Source: Nemertoderma westbladi (Eukaryota > Xenacoelomorpha > Nemertodermatida > Nemertodermatidae). Taken from it: a stretch of 64,000 nt of DNA. The translations under genes and the position numbers were made by a program. Every line of letters starts with the position of its first letter. Positions within the stretch are counted from its first letter, which is position 1. Under the pieces are notes generated by a model. The model did not search any database, was not told where the DNA came from, and saw only the letters and a list, made by a program, of their open reading frames with translations. This document shows positions 24,441 through 37,295 of this stretch, piece after piece. The DNA lies in contig JAUCBJ010007449.1 in assembly GCA_032718475.1 (NCBI GenBank), forward strand, positions 18,181 to 82,180, in the 5' to 3' direction.

Positions 24441-25216
24441 TTCCCTGGTGCCAAATAATTTACGGAGTGCCATATTTTGTATGATTTCAAATTTATATTT
24501 ATATTTATTTATATTATATATTTATATATATCCTTAAAGCCGTGTTTATTGTGAAAAGATGTCAAAAGCAACGAGCAGTAATGGTGGTGTGGTAGAACCG
24601 TGGTTTTATATATTAAATTCTTAGTTTTTTTTTCTAGTTATCCTTTTATTTTACTTTTATTTTACAGAAGCTTGATAGTGCGAGTCCCATTATTTGTATT
24701 GTTTTATTTATGTGATCGTTTCAATTTAATTAAATTTTCATTTCGTGTGACACCTAAATATTTAACGCTATTTTTTTGCTCTAATCCTGTTTTGGAATCT
24801 AAGTTTAATTTCATAGATTTTTTTCAAAAGTGCGGGAGGTGCGTGGCGGAAGAAACATGAACTCAATTTTAGACGGAGAATAAGTAGTAGGTTAAGGGTG
24901 TTGTGTAAGGCCACCTGCCACCAGTTCACCAGTAGGCCTACAGGTACTGGACTGTCAGGAAGCAGTAATGTATTACCACCACCATACATTTAATATTACA
25001 GCATTACCTGATACCGTACTGATACGATACCTGATACCTGTATACTTGTTACTGGTATAGGTCTACTACATACTGACATAGTCCAAGTCCATGTAGTCTA
25101 TAGGTCTGCAATAATACTGTAATAGTACAGCTACAGCTACTGATACCTGGCAAGGGCTAGGGCAACCCGTTAGGCATGGGTGTACTGGTATAAACTATAC
25201 GCCCACAACCGACATT
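24441..25216. other. Intergenic, no gene recognised
   Basis: Degenerate CTGATACCTG-like short repeats lie at about 25000-25150. No gene is seen. Confidence 0.45.
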
Positions 25217-25254
25217 ATTAATGTTACAGTAGCAGCATAGGCCTACAGGCGCTA
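25217..25254. repeat. LINE target-site duplication, 3' side
   Basis: The 38 bp starting ATTAATGTTACA and ending CAGGCGCTA match 28980-29017 with one mismatch. Confidence 0.85.
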
Positions 25255-25394
25255 CTACTACTAGTATCGGCATGCTGCATTGCAGCTGCATTTTTAAGAA
25301 TGCTGTGCCGGCTTGTCGACAAAATTGCGCCGCCACAACTCCCTATCACCCATGACATTTGCTAGATCATCCGCATCTTCAAAGCCAGTGTCCT

Positions 25395-26960
25395 TTAACC
25401 CTATTAAACCCGGGGGGGGGGGTCAATATGACCACTCCCGTGGTTTTTTTATTATAATTCTGAAACTAACGCAGTTGGGAATCTGAAATTTTATGACTTT
25501 TCCTAAAAATCTATTGTCTTCCTAGTAGTGAAAACCGTTTTCAAAAATATTGGGTACTTTTCGAGTTATAGCACCATTTTTTAACCCTACTTTTGGCACT
25601 TTTTTTGAGACGTTTTTTGAAAATTACATTTCATTAAATATTAATTGTAACATCTCTATTTTTGATTTACACCGGTTTTTTGGTGTTAGAAATTTGATGG
25701 AATTCATATAAATTGATTTAGAAATTTCAAACTTGTTTTTTTCGGTGGGTGCCAAATTTTGGTGCCAGCACCAAATTTTGAAATAAGTCAATTTTGTAAA
25801 TTGATCGTTTGAAACTTGTTTTTTACGCAATTGGGGTTTTTTGGGTTTCTGGATTCGATGAAATATATACGAGTTGCACCAAGCGTATCAAACTTGTATT
25901 TTTCGGTGCTGTGTGCAAATTTTGGTGCTAGCACGAAATTTTGAAAATCTGTTCAATAGATAAAATTGCTTGTGACAATTTATTTCTTGCGTTTTAGAGG
26001 TTTATGGCTGTTCTGAATTCAATGGAAAATACAATTATCGAACTAGACATCTCAAACTTGTATTTTTCGGATGTGGGTGCAAAATGTGGTGCTAGCACCA
26101 CATTTTGAAAACCATCAAATATATCAATTGATTGTGTCACCTTGTTTCTTGCGTTATACGGGTTTGTGATGGTTCTGAATTCAATGGAATCAGTAAAAAT
26201 TTCATAAGAGTTCTCAAACTTGTATTTTTCGCCGGTGGGTGAAAATTGTTGTGCCAGCACCAAATTTTGGAAAATATGCAAATTAATAAGTAGATAGTAT
26301 CACCTTGTTTCTTGCGTTATACGGGTTTATGAGGGTCCTGAATCCGATGGAATCAATAAAAACAGCACTGGACATCGCAAACTTGTACTTTTTGGTGATG
26401 GGTACGAAATTTGGTGCTAGCACCAAAATTTGCCAAATTACGCCGAAAAATACAAGTAGCAATGATCTGGCATATTAGAAATGTATTCCATTAGAATCAG
26501 CGCCCTCGAAAACCTGAAAATGTGAATTTATAGCATCGTATAAGTGAATTAAAAATTTTGTGTTCTAACTGAAAAGTGCTGGTTACTTGTTTTTTTCATT
26601 TTTTTTCCTACGCAGAGAGGACTAAACAGCCATTTATAGTAATCATATCATTTTTTAATATTTTGCAATGTATTTTGCACCCCAGAAAACCTGTATTGAA
26701 AAATAATTAGCCGAAAATGTAACTTTCAAATTTTGTGAAAATTGTGCACTACTTGTAATTTTGGTGCTGCAATATAACCACCCCAGTACATTTTTTCGAA
26801 ATTTTTTTTTTTCGGTCGGATCCAGACAAGTGATACCTACGCACAAACAAAAAATCAGCCGTTTTCGTAAATATTTGTAGATTTTAGAGGGGGGGGGTCA
26901 ATATGACCCCCCCCCCCGGTATTTGTACAACATTTTATAGCCCGGTACTAATAGGGTTAA
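25395..26960. mobile_element. Non-autonomous piggyBac-type element, copy 2 (1558 bp)
   Basis: Bounded by TTAA at 25395-25398 and 26957-26960, with the same TIRs as copy 1. It has five internal units of about 160 bp. It sits in the LINE C-terminal region. The homologous unoccupied site in the LINE copy at about 8990-8997 reads continuously across this point, directly confirming insertion with TTAA duplication. Confidence 0.9.
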
Positions 26961-27678
26961 GATGCATCTCAAGAAAGTCATTGGCTGTCCACCATGCTTA
27001 TTCACTCCATGAGGCTGCCAAAGTACAAGATTATGCACTGGCTGGTCCTCACGGCGAAAGCAATGTCCTGCAAAGCGGAGGCGATTTTGTTCTAGTGTCA
27101 AGCTTGGGGGAACCAATGAGACACCTCCAATGTTATATAGTGTCTGGTTGGAGATGTGTGCATTGTACTTGACACAATGAACCCAGCGTAGCATTCTTGT
27201 GAATGTGCCATCCAGAGATTTGGTGTCCTCAGCAGTTAGAGCCCAGCATGGACTCTCATAGAGGAGTACTGGAACTACTGCTGCTCTAAATAATCGGACC
27301 TAAGTTTCCGATTAATTCTCGGTGACTTCCAAATCCTGGAAAGCCTATTCAAGGCTTCCCATGCCTTTCTCTTACGTATTCGGAGGTCCTCACCTGACAC
27401 CTCACCTCACCAGAACTTTCAATGTTAACTGTCAAAATTTTGGTCTTTCTGTAGTTAATAAAAAGACCAACACTAGAAGCAGCATGTTCTAATGAGCTGA
27501 GGAGCCGTTGGGCTCCCTCTAGTGATTCTGATAGTACTCCTAAGTCATCAGCAAAGTCTAGATCAGTTAGGTACTTGGCAGGATTTCCTCGACTTCTGGA
27601 GCCAGTTTGGTGGAGTTATCCTCACCCCATCATCATTATGATGATCTAAGGACATGCGTAGAACATAGTCAACCACAA

Positions 27679-28329
27679 TTATGAACAAGAATGGTGCAAG
27701 CATTCTTCACCAAGAATGGTGAAGAAGTCTCCCTGGAGGACGCCCCATAACACTTCAAATAGTTCTGTGTCACCATCAACAGTAGACACAAATGTTGTCG
27801 AACCATCGTATACTGATCTGATTGCTGCAATAATTTTATCAGGAATCCCATATAATGAAAGTATGCTGAACATACGTGAGCGGGAGACTGAATCAAAGGC
27901 CTTGAAGAAGTCAACAAAGATAACAGCCAGATGCCTGTCTTTCTTTTTTGATAACTCTTCAATTATCCTTCTAAGTGCCAAAATGGGTTCCATGGTCCCA
28001 CGACCTTTACGGAACCTATTCTAATTTCCACGGAGCAGTCTCTCAATGGGATCCCTGATGCGATTTAATAGAATTCTATTGTATAGCTTTGCAGCAATCG
28101 AGATCAATGAGATTCCCCGAAAAGAACCATAGAGTGTTAGGTTACCCTTCTTGGGAACTGGCACCAACTTATTTGTTTTCATTTCTAGTGGGACTCTTGT
28201 TGTTCGGTATATGTCAACTATGATGGGATAGATGAGCTTTAAACACTCACGTATTTTAAAGACCTCAGGGGGAACACCATCTACTCCACTGGCACGATTG
28301 GTCTTAATGCTCTTTGCAGCAGCCTTCAC
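27679..28329 (-). pseudogene. LINE reverse transcriptase region
   Basis: 28329-28021 encodes the RT entry (NRASGVDGVPPEVFK, then VPVPKKGN and FRGISLISIAAKLYNRIL). 27993-27679 holds the first catalytic block, VIFVDFFKAFDSVSR, and a GVLQGD block. The FADD-type second catalytic block is not intact: the frame ends at 27679 in a short duplication. It is therefore a broken reverse transcriptase. Confidence 0.75.
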
Positions 28330-28405
28330 TTCTGCAAAGGAGATATCGCCAATGGGAATATCTGGGAGTACAGACTGGAAATAAATAAAAAAATAAAGAC
28401 TGGGA

Positions 28406-28963
28406 TTACTGCCTGTTCAGGGACCTAGATGCAGCCTTAACTGCATTCTTGGCCGCTGTAGTCTGTTTGAGTCGGGACTCTTTCTGCGCCTTATATAGGT
28501 CATTTCGGCACTTCTGGATTTTGTTGTCAGTCCAGGGGGCCCTTTTCCTGTTTCGAGGGTATACTTGAACTGTTTCTGCAGCTGCTAACTTAACTGCTTC
28601 TGTGAAGGCAATATAGCCCTCACAGTGATCTGCCGTCTCAGAGGCAAGAACAAAATACATGTTGCTCAGCTGTAGTGTGAAGCTGGATCTCACACTAGGC
28701 TGTTGCAACAGAGAGGACCAGTCATGCCGCGGCAAGGCAGATTTCGTTGTTCTGCTAGCACGCAGACTAAGTCTTACCTTGGCCACAATAAGGCGGTGAT
28801 CACTGGAGAAGGGTCGAAGTGTAAATGCATTACAGTCTTGTATAGAGCTCCTGTACTTCCTACGAAACATAATATGGTCTATCTGGGACTTGTGACTACA
28901 GGGTCCACTATGAGTCCATAGCTTTCCAGTTCGCTTCTTGAACTGGGTTCCAGCCGAAAACAA
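28406..28963 (-). pseudogene. LINE endonuclease C-terminus and linker
   Basis: The segment contains KSQIDHIMFRRKYRSSIQD and SSDHRLIVAKVRL, the closing S-D-H motif of the exonuclease-endonuclease-phosphatase fold that nicks target DNA in non-LTR retrotransposons. A Lys/Arg-rich linker follows. The N-terminal half of the endonuclease is absent: the copy is 5'-truncated at 28979. Confidence 0.7.
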
Positions 28964-28979
28964 TCCATTTCCAGAGATA

Positions 28980-29017
28980 ATTAATGTTACAATAGCAGCA
29001 TAGGCCTACAGGCGCTA
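28980..29017. repeat. LINE target-site duplication, 5' side
   Basis: Partner of 25217-25254 with one mismatch. Confidence 0.85.
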
Positions 29018-29399
29018 GTCTAATTATTAATAATAATTATACTATAAATTATAGAATTCAGGGAAAGAAACAGGTTACAGGCAGACCTGCAGACATGTGT
29101 ACTGGAAGCTGGGAGCTTATTCTAATCAAAACAATAAACGAGAATCATGAGCACCCACAAGTTAGGCCTACAGTTTCATATTTGTCGTTGTTGGCTGTGG
29201 TTGGGTGTTTGCATATCGTTTGCACTTGTTATAATGTCAGTAGGTGTTAAGAAATTAGACATAGTAGTGCAGTACCGGTAGTGGTCAGGTGGTTATACGG
29301 TTATACAGGTATAGGCCTATCATGACAATTTCAATTTGGTAGTCTATACACTGCAAGCCCGACACAGGTACTAAACAATAAAAGATTCGTTGCACCCTC
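29018..29399. other. Intergenic, no gene recognised
   Basis: It contains two TAGGCCTA palindromes (29163-29170 and 29312-29319) and no coding signal. Confidence 0.45.
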
Positions 29400-29520
29400 T
29401 GTAAAAGCTTTTGCGGACATAACAAGTCATTTTCACGCAATGCGCAGAATACTCTAAAGTAGCCCTAAAATTTTTCAACTACGCGTCGGAAAGAAATTAG
29501 AACCAAGATGACGAAATCTG
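29400..29520 (+). repeat. 121-bp direct repeat, left copy (LTR-like)
   Basis: It begins TGTAAAAGCTTTTGCGGACA and ends GACGAAATCTG. The same 121 bp recur at 60354-60474 with three mismatches and no gaps, in the same orientation. It starts with TG and lies just outside the BEL pol and the exonuclease/CCHC frame, so it could be part of an LTR. The sequences beyond its right end differ between copies. Confidence 0.7.
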
Positions 29521-29889
29521 CTCTATCTTATTATATTTCCTTCTCACATACACTGCGACTGGACTGTTTCTTCACTACAGTGTATTGTAAAATGGTTAAT
29601 TAAATTATTATATTTCCTTGTGATCCTGATCAACAATTATTAAAGGTTTATAACAGTTCATATTTTATCTTTTTTCACATATATAATACTTAGTTACATA
29701 TACAGTACATTTACCCTTGGTCCGTTGGCAGCCTCGACTAGCCTGGCTATTGCTGCAACCCTTACCAACCCACCGCCTCGCACACTGCATACACATTTTC
29801 TTTTTATTCCATTACAACTAAATTGTGCTTTGGTGATGGTTCTAATTATAACATTTTCCTATAAATAACAATAAACTTAAACTAGAATT
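29521..29889. other. AT-rich non-coding stretch
   Basis: No gene is seen between the direct repeat and the BEL pol relic. Gag and protease are expected here and are absent. Confidence 0.4.
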
Positions 29890-32800
29890 AAATGAAGTGG
29901 TAGAGCGATATAATAATAAAATACGCGATGAACACGCCGTACGATTCTTCACTCAAGAAGCCGTAGAACCTAATTCCTACGACAAAGCATTATCGGTCGA
30001 GGAAGAGAGAGCCAAAGCAGATTCAGTTACCACACGTTATCTGAAAGATGAAGGTCGTTACGAGATTGGTTTGCCGTTCCGACGGAGAGAACCCAGCTTC
30101 GTGAATAACTGACCATTAGCGGAAAAGAGAATCGTGCAACTTCATCGGCGTTTGATGGCTAACGTTCGAGCCAAAGAAATATATAAAACTCAATTGAAGA
30201 AGTTTATAGACAAGGGATACGCGGAGCGGGTTCCGGAAGAAACACCCATAACGGAGAGAACGTATTATATGACACATCATTACGTTCCCAAGCCTGGTAA
30301 ACCAAACGATGTCCGGGTAGTGTTTGACGGCTCCGCCCTTTATATGGGACAATCCCTAAATTCCTGCAAAACTGTTGCCGGGACCCAACTTACTCCAATC
30401 TTTGTTGGGGATATTACTACGACTGCGGCAATATTCGATCGCCTTGGCTTCGGACATCGAAGGTATGTTTCTACAAGTCAAAGCGTTAGCTAGGGATCAA
30501 GACAGCCTAAGATTTTCGTGGTGGCCTGAAGGAGACTCAACCGAAAACCGGTGGAGTACTGGATAACAATCCAGGCTTTTGGGATCATTTCGAGCCCCTC
30601 GAATGCTTGTTCGGTAGTGCGTACCACTGCCGATGACAACAGAGACGCCTTCTCTAAAGCGGTTATTGACAACATCAAACGGGATATTTACATGGACGAC
30701 AATTTAAAGTCCCTCCTATCGGTGGAAGAAGCCATTGATGTTGCCAAGGGAATGGTAGAGTGCTTACAACGCGGTGGATTTCATCTTACCAAATTCACTA
30801 GTAACTCCCGTGAGTTCCTGGAATCGATCCCATTAGAAGACAGAGGTGTTAAAGATCTAGACCTCATTAAGGACGATCTTCCAGAAACCAAGACTCTTGG
30901 ATTAAAATGGGACACGAAGAGAGATATTCTATTCTTTCAGTTGAAACAACGAGATAATCCAGTTAGAACTAAACGGATTTGTCTAAGTATCCTGAGCACT
31001 TATTTCGATCCGTTGGGATTCATTAGCCCAGTCATACTAGTTGCTCGGAGCTTAGTACAACAAATGTGGCTCGAAAACCACTCGTGGGATGATCCACTCA
31101 AGGGAGAACTGCTAAAGAAGTGGATGAAATGGTGAGATTCTTTACCATCCATTGAGAACTTTAAGATTTCTCACTCATATTTCGGTCACGTTCTCCCCAC
31201 GTATTCCTATCAACTCCATGTGTTTGGAGACGCCAGCGATATGGGAATAGGTATAGTAGCCTACCTGAGGGTTGAAACTCCCGATGGAATTAAGGTTTCA
31301 TTAGTCGCCTCTAAAGCCCTAATAAACAACAAACTGCGAGTTCCAAGAGTGGAGTTAAAGGCAGCTTTATACGCTACTGCCATTGGCTGGAAAGTAACGG
31401 AACAGATCGACTATCCACTGGAGAAAACTGTCTATTGGACTGATGCTTTACTCGTTCTGGAGTATATAACTAATGAAGTCTGTCAGTTCAGCGTCTTCGT
31501 TACCAACAGAGTAGCCATCATACTCAGTCGCTCTAATATAGATCAATGGAGATTGGGACGATTAATCCAGCTGACATTGCTTCCAGAGGAGCGACTCCTC
31601 AAGAATTGATAGATACTCCAGACTGGTTAGGTGGACCCGACTTCCTGAGTAAAGAAGAGGAGGAATGGCCCCCTCATCTCACCACGGTGGAGATTAGACA
31701 AGCCAAAGGAGCGGAGAAAGTCAAACCTAAAACCAGGACGAGTAAATCAAAGTTATTTAAACCAGTGATAGATCTGTCTGTGCTACACACCTCCGGTGAC
31801 GACGCTGTGGACCTAAACTCACCCACGGATGTTACCCGAAATACAACTAAATCCGTTATAGAAATAAGGGAAAGAGACTGGAAATCTGGGACACCAGACG
31901 TCTCACAAGGACTCTCTGATCTCCTACAAAGAGCAATAGATCATTACAGCTCCTGGATTCGGCTTTGCAAGGCCGTTGGTTATTTGAAAAGATGTTTCCA
32001 TCATCACTATTCCAGGACAAAGATCGCTAATGATACCGCTCCAGTAGTATCTGAAAAGATGCTACTAAAGACCTTCCCACTTATAGAGTGTATGATAGGT
32101 TTCTGACTGAGAAGATCAGTTACCAAGAACATGATGATACCAATAAGCAGATACTGAGACTCCTGCAATGTTACGAGGATTCCGATAAGTATTTCCTGTT
32201 GTTGAGAAATCCACAGATGCGCTTAAGGGATCGTTTCTCTAGCACAATGATAGATGGGTTAATACATGTCGGAGGGAGATTAACTAATGCTCCATTTTCC
32301 TTTGACACTAAGTTTCCCATACTCATTAGAAATCTTGAAATACAGATCAAGATGATTGTAGAAGTTCACAGTAAGCTTTACCATGCTGGTAGAGAACGAG
32401 TTCTTAGCGAAATTCTAACTCGCTATTATTTCCATAAGCCCCGTAGAGCTCTAAACCAAGTTCTTAGGAACTGTATACCCTGTAGGAAAGCATTTAGTAG
32501 GCCTTTAACACAGCGAGAGGCAGAATTACCTAGGGAACGAGTAAGCTTTTATGAACCACCCTTTACTAATACTGGTGTGGATTTATTTGGCCCTATTGAA
32601 GTATATCGTGCTAGGACTATAATCAAGCGATGGTGCGTCATCTTTGTCTGTATGACTTGTAGAACGATCCATCTAGATATGGTGAACGATCTATCTACCA
32701 ACAGCTTCATACTGAGTTTATGCCGATAGATCGCTCATTTTGGGACTAGCAACACTATGAGATCTGACAAAGGAACAAATTTCATTGGCGCCAATAACGA

Positions 32801-33577
32801 GATCAAAGCTTACGTAAAGGATTGGAATCAAAGACAGGTGGACGATCAGCTAAGAGTAACAGCATCTAGCTGGACCTTCAACGCCGCCGACGCCCCTTGG
32901 TGGGGAGGAAGTTGGGAGAGACTCATACGAAGCGTGAAGACCGCATTTCACTTTATAGTGCCGTGCCGCGCGTATCTCACCGACAAACTTTTGTTGACGT
33001 TAATGGAAGAAATCGCCGCCTATCTCAACGAGGACCGCTCATGCCAGTCTCATCTAGTCCCGACTCCCTAAAAGCGCTAACACCCGCGCATTTCCTACTA
33101 AAGAAACCGGTAGCCATGCTCCCGCAATCGGAAATAACAGACGGAGACGAATACTGCCGACAAACTTGGCAACTTATGCAGTTATTATCCCGTCGTTTCG
33201 CTGACCATTTCGAAAAACATTATCTTCCTACGCTACAACTTCGAACAAAGTGGTTTGCGCAGCAAGAAAACGTCAGCACCAGAGACATGGTCATTATCGT
33301 GGAATCAGATCTTCCCCGTAAGAGGTGGCAGACAGGTTGTATCATTGAGACTCATATATCCGATGATGGTTTAGTGCGATCGGTAGAACTTGTCGTCATG
33401 CGACGTAACTTTAAGAAACCTGGAATTGTGTTCGAAACGAAACAACTTAATCGCCCGGTTGGTCGTTTATGTTTACTGGAAAGAGACCGAGAGTTGTCCG
33501 GTAACTATGGAAGGCATGAGACTTTTCCCACGACCACCTCCCTAATCCAACAAACATCTAGGGACTCCCCAATGTAA
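29890..33577 (+). pseudogene. BEL/Pao pol relic: RT, RNase H, integrase
   Basis: The order is: pre-RT region (29897-30112); RT with VPKPGKPNDVRVVFDGSA (30290-30331) and the catalytic IYMDDN (about 30688); RNase H starting FGDASDMGIGIVA (31222); the integrase H-H-C-C zinc region (HSKLYHAGRERV and NCIPCRKA, 32370-32490); the integrase core with Asp in TNTGVDLFGP (32566) and SDKGTNF (32764); the catalytic-Glu region WGGSWERLIRSVK (32900); and a C-terminal domain with RDMVIIVESDLPRKRW. This set copies retrotransposon RNA to DNA and inserts it. The copy is dead. It has in-frame TGA at 30110 and 31133 and TAG at about 32727, plus frame changes near 30445, 30555, 31550, 32090 and 32950. Gag and protease are missing. 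Confidence 0.85.
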
Positions 33578-35302
33578 CAGCGTTCAGAGTGGGTGTGTGA
33601 CTACATTATTTTATATTTTTATTTTTATATTTATGTATGTATTATTATGTAATTTTATTATTATAATCGTTTTCTTTAATTTTATTTAGTAGAATAATAT
33701 TTTAACGATTATTTAGTAGATTAGTGCAATATATTAGTGTTTTATTACTTAATTACTTAATATAATATATTTCGTTTAACGGCGAGAAATAATTCATTTT
33801 CTCTTTCCTTACTGTCCGTATCATACTATAAATATGTGACTCCAGTAAGATGAAATGTCAGTACTTATTAAAGTACAATATACCGCCCCTACTATACTTA
33901 AGTATTATTGGTAATTAGAGTATTAGGAATGCAAAGTTCAGATCCTCGTGTCTCGGCTAAACCAAGCTCTGGGTAGACCTTGGAAACGACTTGCCTCTTC
34001 TCACTGAAATTGCTTCTTGCAATATTGCTCTCATACCGTATCTTAAATAATACATATAGTAGAATGATGTCCATTTAACAGTAGCGTTGAAGCTCAAAAT
34101 ATTAACAAATATTATTAATATTAATAATATTATTAAATAAATCTGTTAATAAATCTTCAAACAAATCTGTTGAACCTTTTGAGCATCTGAAATTCTAGTC
34201 GATTAAGATATCGCGGCACCCACCAATATACTTGAAAGACAAAATTCTAGAAGCAGTGGTTAACTTCCCCAGACATGTTCTGGAATATACAGGTGCCCAT
34301 CCCAAATATTAAATATTAAATATTTGATAAATATCTACAACGTTTGTTATAACACATGTTAAAATATGGAAAATTTATAAATCAAATCTGTTAAAATTTT
34401 AGATCCTCTAAAATTCTAGTCAATTAAGATATCGTAGTACTTACCGATACTCTTAAAAGACAAATTTCTGGAATTAAGGATCCTAGTATTAAGGATCTCA
34501 AATAATAAAATTCACGAGAATAAATTTTAAATTCATATCCTCTCATGAATTTGATAAATTGTCATTTTATACAATTTATAAACATTCCCAAAATTCCATT
34601 AATTAATAGATCATGGGAGCGGAGATTCACCCTATTAAGTATATTAGTGTGAGAGAATCTCCAGTGTACAGTCAATAGCCGATAAAATTCATAAAATCAT
34701 GTATAAGGGGAATATTGACAATTAAAGAATCACTATTAAATAGCATCCCAGATCTGTATGCATGAGAATTACCCTAATTCTACCGCTAGCTTTCCATAAT
34801 GTCACCATAGTAACAACCACGCTAGAATTAGAAGCGAGTTAAAAGAACAATAGAAAGCTTGCCCCATTGAATAGCATGCGGAATAAATAGCACCTTGCTA
34901 GTATCCAGGGATACATAATAATAATGTGGCATTCTGGGAGGAATTTGACTAACGGACAAATGGCCCTAATTTGTACAAATTGTGGCAGGAATGTGGAATT
35001 TGTGTATTTATAGGTGAATGTTACTACTAAAGTGTGTTTACAGTAGCGAGTCGCAGTTGTGAAAGTTACCCTGCCTCTGTAACAAGTACCTCCAGTAAAT
35101 CCAAGCCCTTGGGACGGACAGTGGAGTGACTCGCGCTGGTTATTGTTGTCGTTGTGTAGCTACTACGCTAGCGAGAGGCACAGCGACAACAGTACATCAG
35201 CGCTGAGGATCTCACGCTGTCCGGGGGTATAGAGGGGGAGGCAGCGACGACCGTTAGCCTGATTATTATTAACTATAATATCGATAAACTCATATAGCAG
35301 CT
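33578..35302. other. Non-coding, with an imperfect 95-bp duplication
   Basis: About 34166-34260 and 34383-34475 are related (shared AAATTCTAGTC and GATTAAGATATCG-like phrases). The last 350 bp (34950-35302) are GC-richer and look like a leader ahead of the ATG at 35303. No gene is recognised. Confidence 0.4.
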
Positions 35303-37295
35303 ATGACTGAGTTGATAGAAGATGATCTTGGTATCAGGGAGCGATATACCCTACCACTGCAAGCGTTTGTTGATAGTTTCATAAGCGGTGACGCTAGTCA
35401 ACATACTACGGAAGACGTATATCGAACCGCCAAAGGAACAGCTCAAGCGTGAATTGGACTATAGAAAATTCACCGCTCGCTATACGCATCATAATGGTAC
35501 GTATATGGACTTCTTAACTACTGGTCATCCTATCAATTTACATGATACGGACGATGTAGATACCGAAAGGGAAATGATTCTATTTAAATTTCATGCCCAG
35601 CGGAGTCAGAATGATAAACTGAGAATTGAACATGAAAATTCTATTCGAAACCAACTCGAAAGAGAAGATGTTGAAGAGCCGGATAAACGCAGTGACTTCA
35701 ACGAATATTTAGAATTCTTGAGAGAAACTTATCTCAATGTAGCCAGTCAACAAAATCTAGAAACTCGATATCCTCAAGGTATACATCATAACCCTATGAT
35801 AGAACTCGAACGACTCTATTTTACTATGATGTATCTTACCGCCGATCGACCGTTACCTGTTGTACCGGATAGCTTCGAACAGATGGAGGATTATTGTAAA
35901 ACTGGAGAAAGATCACCAGCGTTTCCCTTACAAGATGTGCGTCTTTGCTATTACTGCGATGAATGCCCTAGACCCAATCAACAAATGGAAAGACATAAAA
36001 ATCCGCGGAGACGTTGCGCTAAACACAGTTTTACTCGCTATACTGAAGGGAGCTTTGAGCAAAACTTGTTCGACGTATCACCTATGCTCGCTCGACTCAA
36101 ACGATCCTTAAATAAACCTATGATCAGAGTTCTGGAATACTCGGTCAGATCTCCTCATTCCCTGGTGTGACCTCAGACTCTTGATCCTAATAGTATGACG
36201 GATCCTCCTGAGTTCTACTCATTGTTCAAAGATCTAGTGTTACCCGAACAATTAATCGGTGGCATTCTGGTTGTGGGCTCTCTAGATATTCGCCCATCCT
36301 ACCTAGCCGGATTGGGACGCGGACATCTAATATCGCCGTTCAACCCATATAATCGTCCCGGTTTAACTCCGATAAAACCTGTCATCGAGGTGGAGGAAAG
36401 CGTTGTACGAAACGCATTAGACACTATTCGACAAAAGATCGGAAAAGGAACCTACGATTGTTTAGACAAACGTAAATTGCAACAACAAGTCCAAGCGGTA
36501 AAAGAATTAGCTTTACCCCAGTTTGATCGGGAAATCCAGAATCTTGAGAAAGATATCGAACTTGGACAAACATACTCTCTACAAGAGTTCTTGGACGAAC
36601 GCTTCCAACAACAAGCGGAGGAAAATCAGCTCGAGGAGAAGCACATAGAAATGGATGGGAGAGAAGAAGCAGCTTTAGCCCAACCAGAAGCTCAAATCCT
36701 TATGACTGATCTCTATTCCAAAACCATCATTCATCCTTCGATGGTTCCCCATTTCGGAGACAAACTCTTCGCCATGGTACAACCCCAACCGGTTGATATC
36801 AACTTAAGATCTAGAGATCTTATCGCTGACGCTCCTATGTTACAACGTCCGCCAATCGAGGCCGCTCGTGTCAACGGTATACTCGTTGAACCTCCGGACA
36901 ATCGAGTGGATCTTGTCCGTCGTACGGTACACGAGGTCAACCTACGCACTAGACCTATACTGAACTCATTTTATGGGATCAAAGATCACCCCTATTATGT
37001 CAATTTAACTCAATATTATATGGTGAAACCAGAAGATCCTACACACAGTTTAAAGTTTCTACCATTGATAAATCCCCTTGATCTTGTTGAACTCGAACAA
37101 CTACAGAAACATTTAGATCAATTGGTTAAAGTAAACTTATTCAGAAAAGCTTATAATGTTTCAAGAATAGAAAAGGACATAATACCTCCGTATAATCTCG
37201 ATAGATTTATTAAAACTCTATTAGTCCATTGGAATCTCGACATATTATTCAAGGAAGAGAGAATACAGCGATATGGAGATGCAGATACTTATACT
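35303..37295 (+). pseudogene. Unclassified long reading frame, 5' part (interrupted by the Polinton)
   Basis: An ATG at 35303 opens a frame that shifts by one base near 35388. It then runs to the Polinton at 37295 with a single in-frame TGA (36168-36170). About 660 residues are encoded. There is a Cys/His cluster (LCYYCDECPRPNQ, then RRRCAKH) at about 35940-36040 and an acidic Gln/Glu-rich stretch at 36480-36670. I do not recognise the family. The frame continues in phase at 58030 once the Polinton and one TATACT are discounted. The downstream part looks like a 3'-5' exonuclease with a CCHC knuckle. The apparent continuation from 37296 to 37517 is read-through into the Polinton TIR, not native protein. 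Confidence 0.55.
37290..37295. repeat. Polinton 6-bp target-site duplication, left
   Basis: TATACT immediately before the left TIR; the identical hexamer follows the right TIR at 58024-58029. Confidence 0.95.

Larger units (their letters stand above)
25255..28979 (-). mobile_element. RTE-like LINE, 5'-truncated, with a 38-bp target duplication
   Basis: Read leftward, the order is the endonuclease C-terminus and linker (28963-28406), RT fingers/palm (28329-27679, frame-broken), the C-terminal region (about 27600-26961) and the 3' end (25394-25255), ending in a TAG-type microsatellite. Flanking 38-bp direct repeats mark both ends. The piggyBac-type element at 25395-26960 splits the C-terminal region. 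Several frame breaks make the copy inactive. The endonuclease-RT order and microsatellite tail suggest the RTE clade; CR1-like is the alternative. Confidence 0.8.

Noticed and set aside
24027-24490. Gly/Arg-rich open frames on both strands of the 31-bp repeat
   Set aside because: Product of a GC-rich tandem repeat; no independent evidence of coding.
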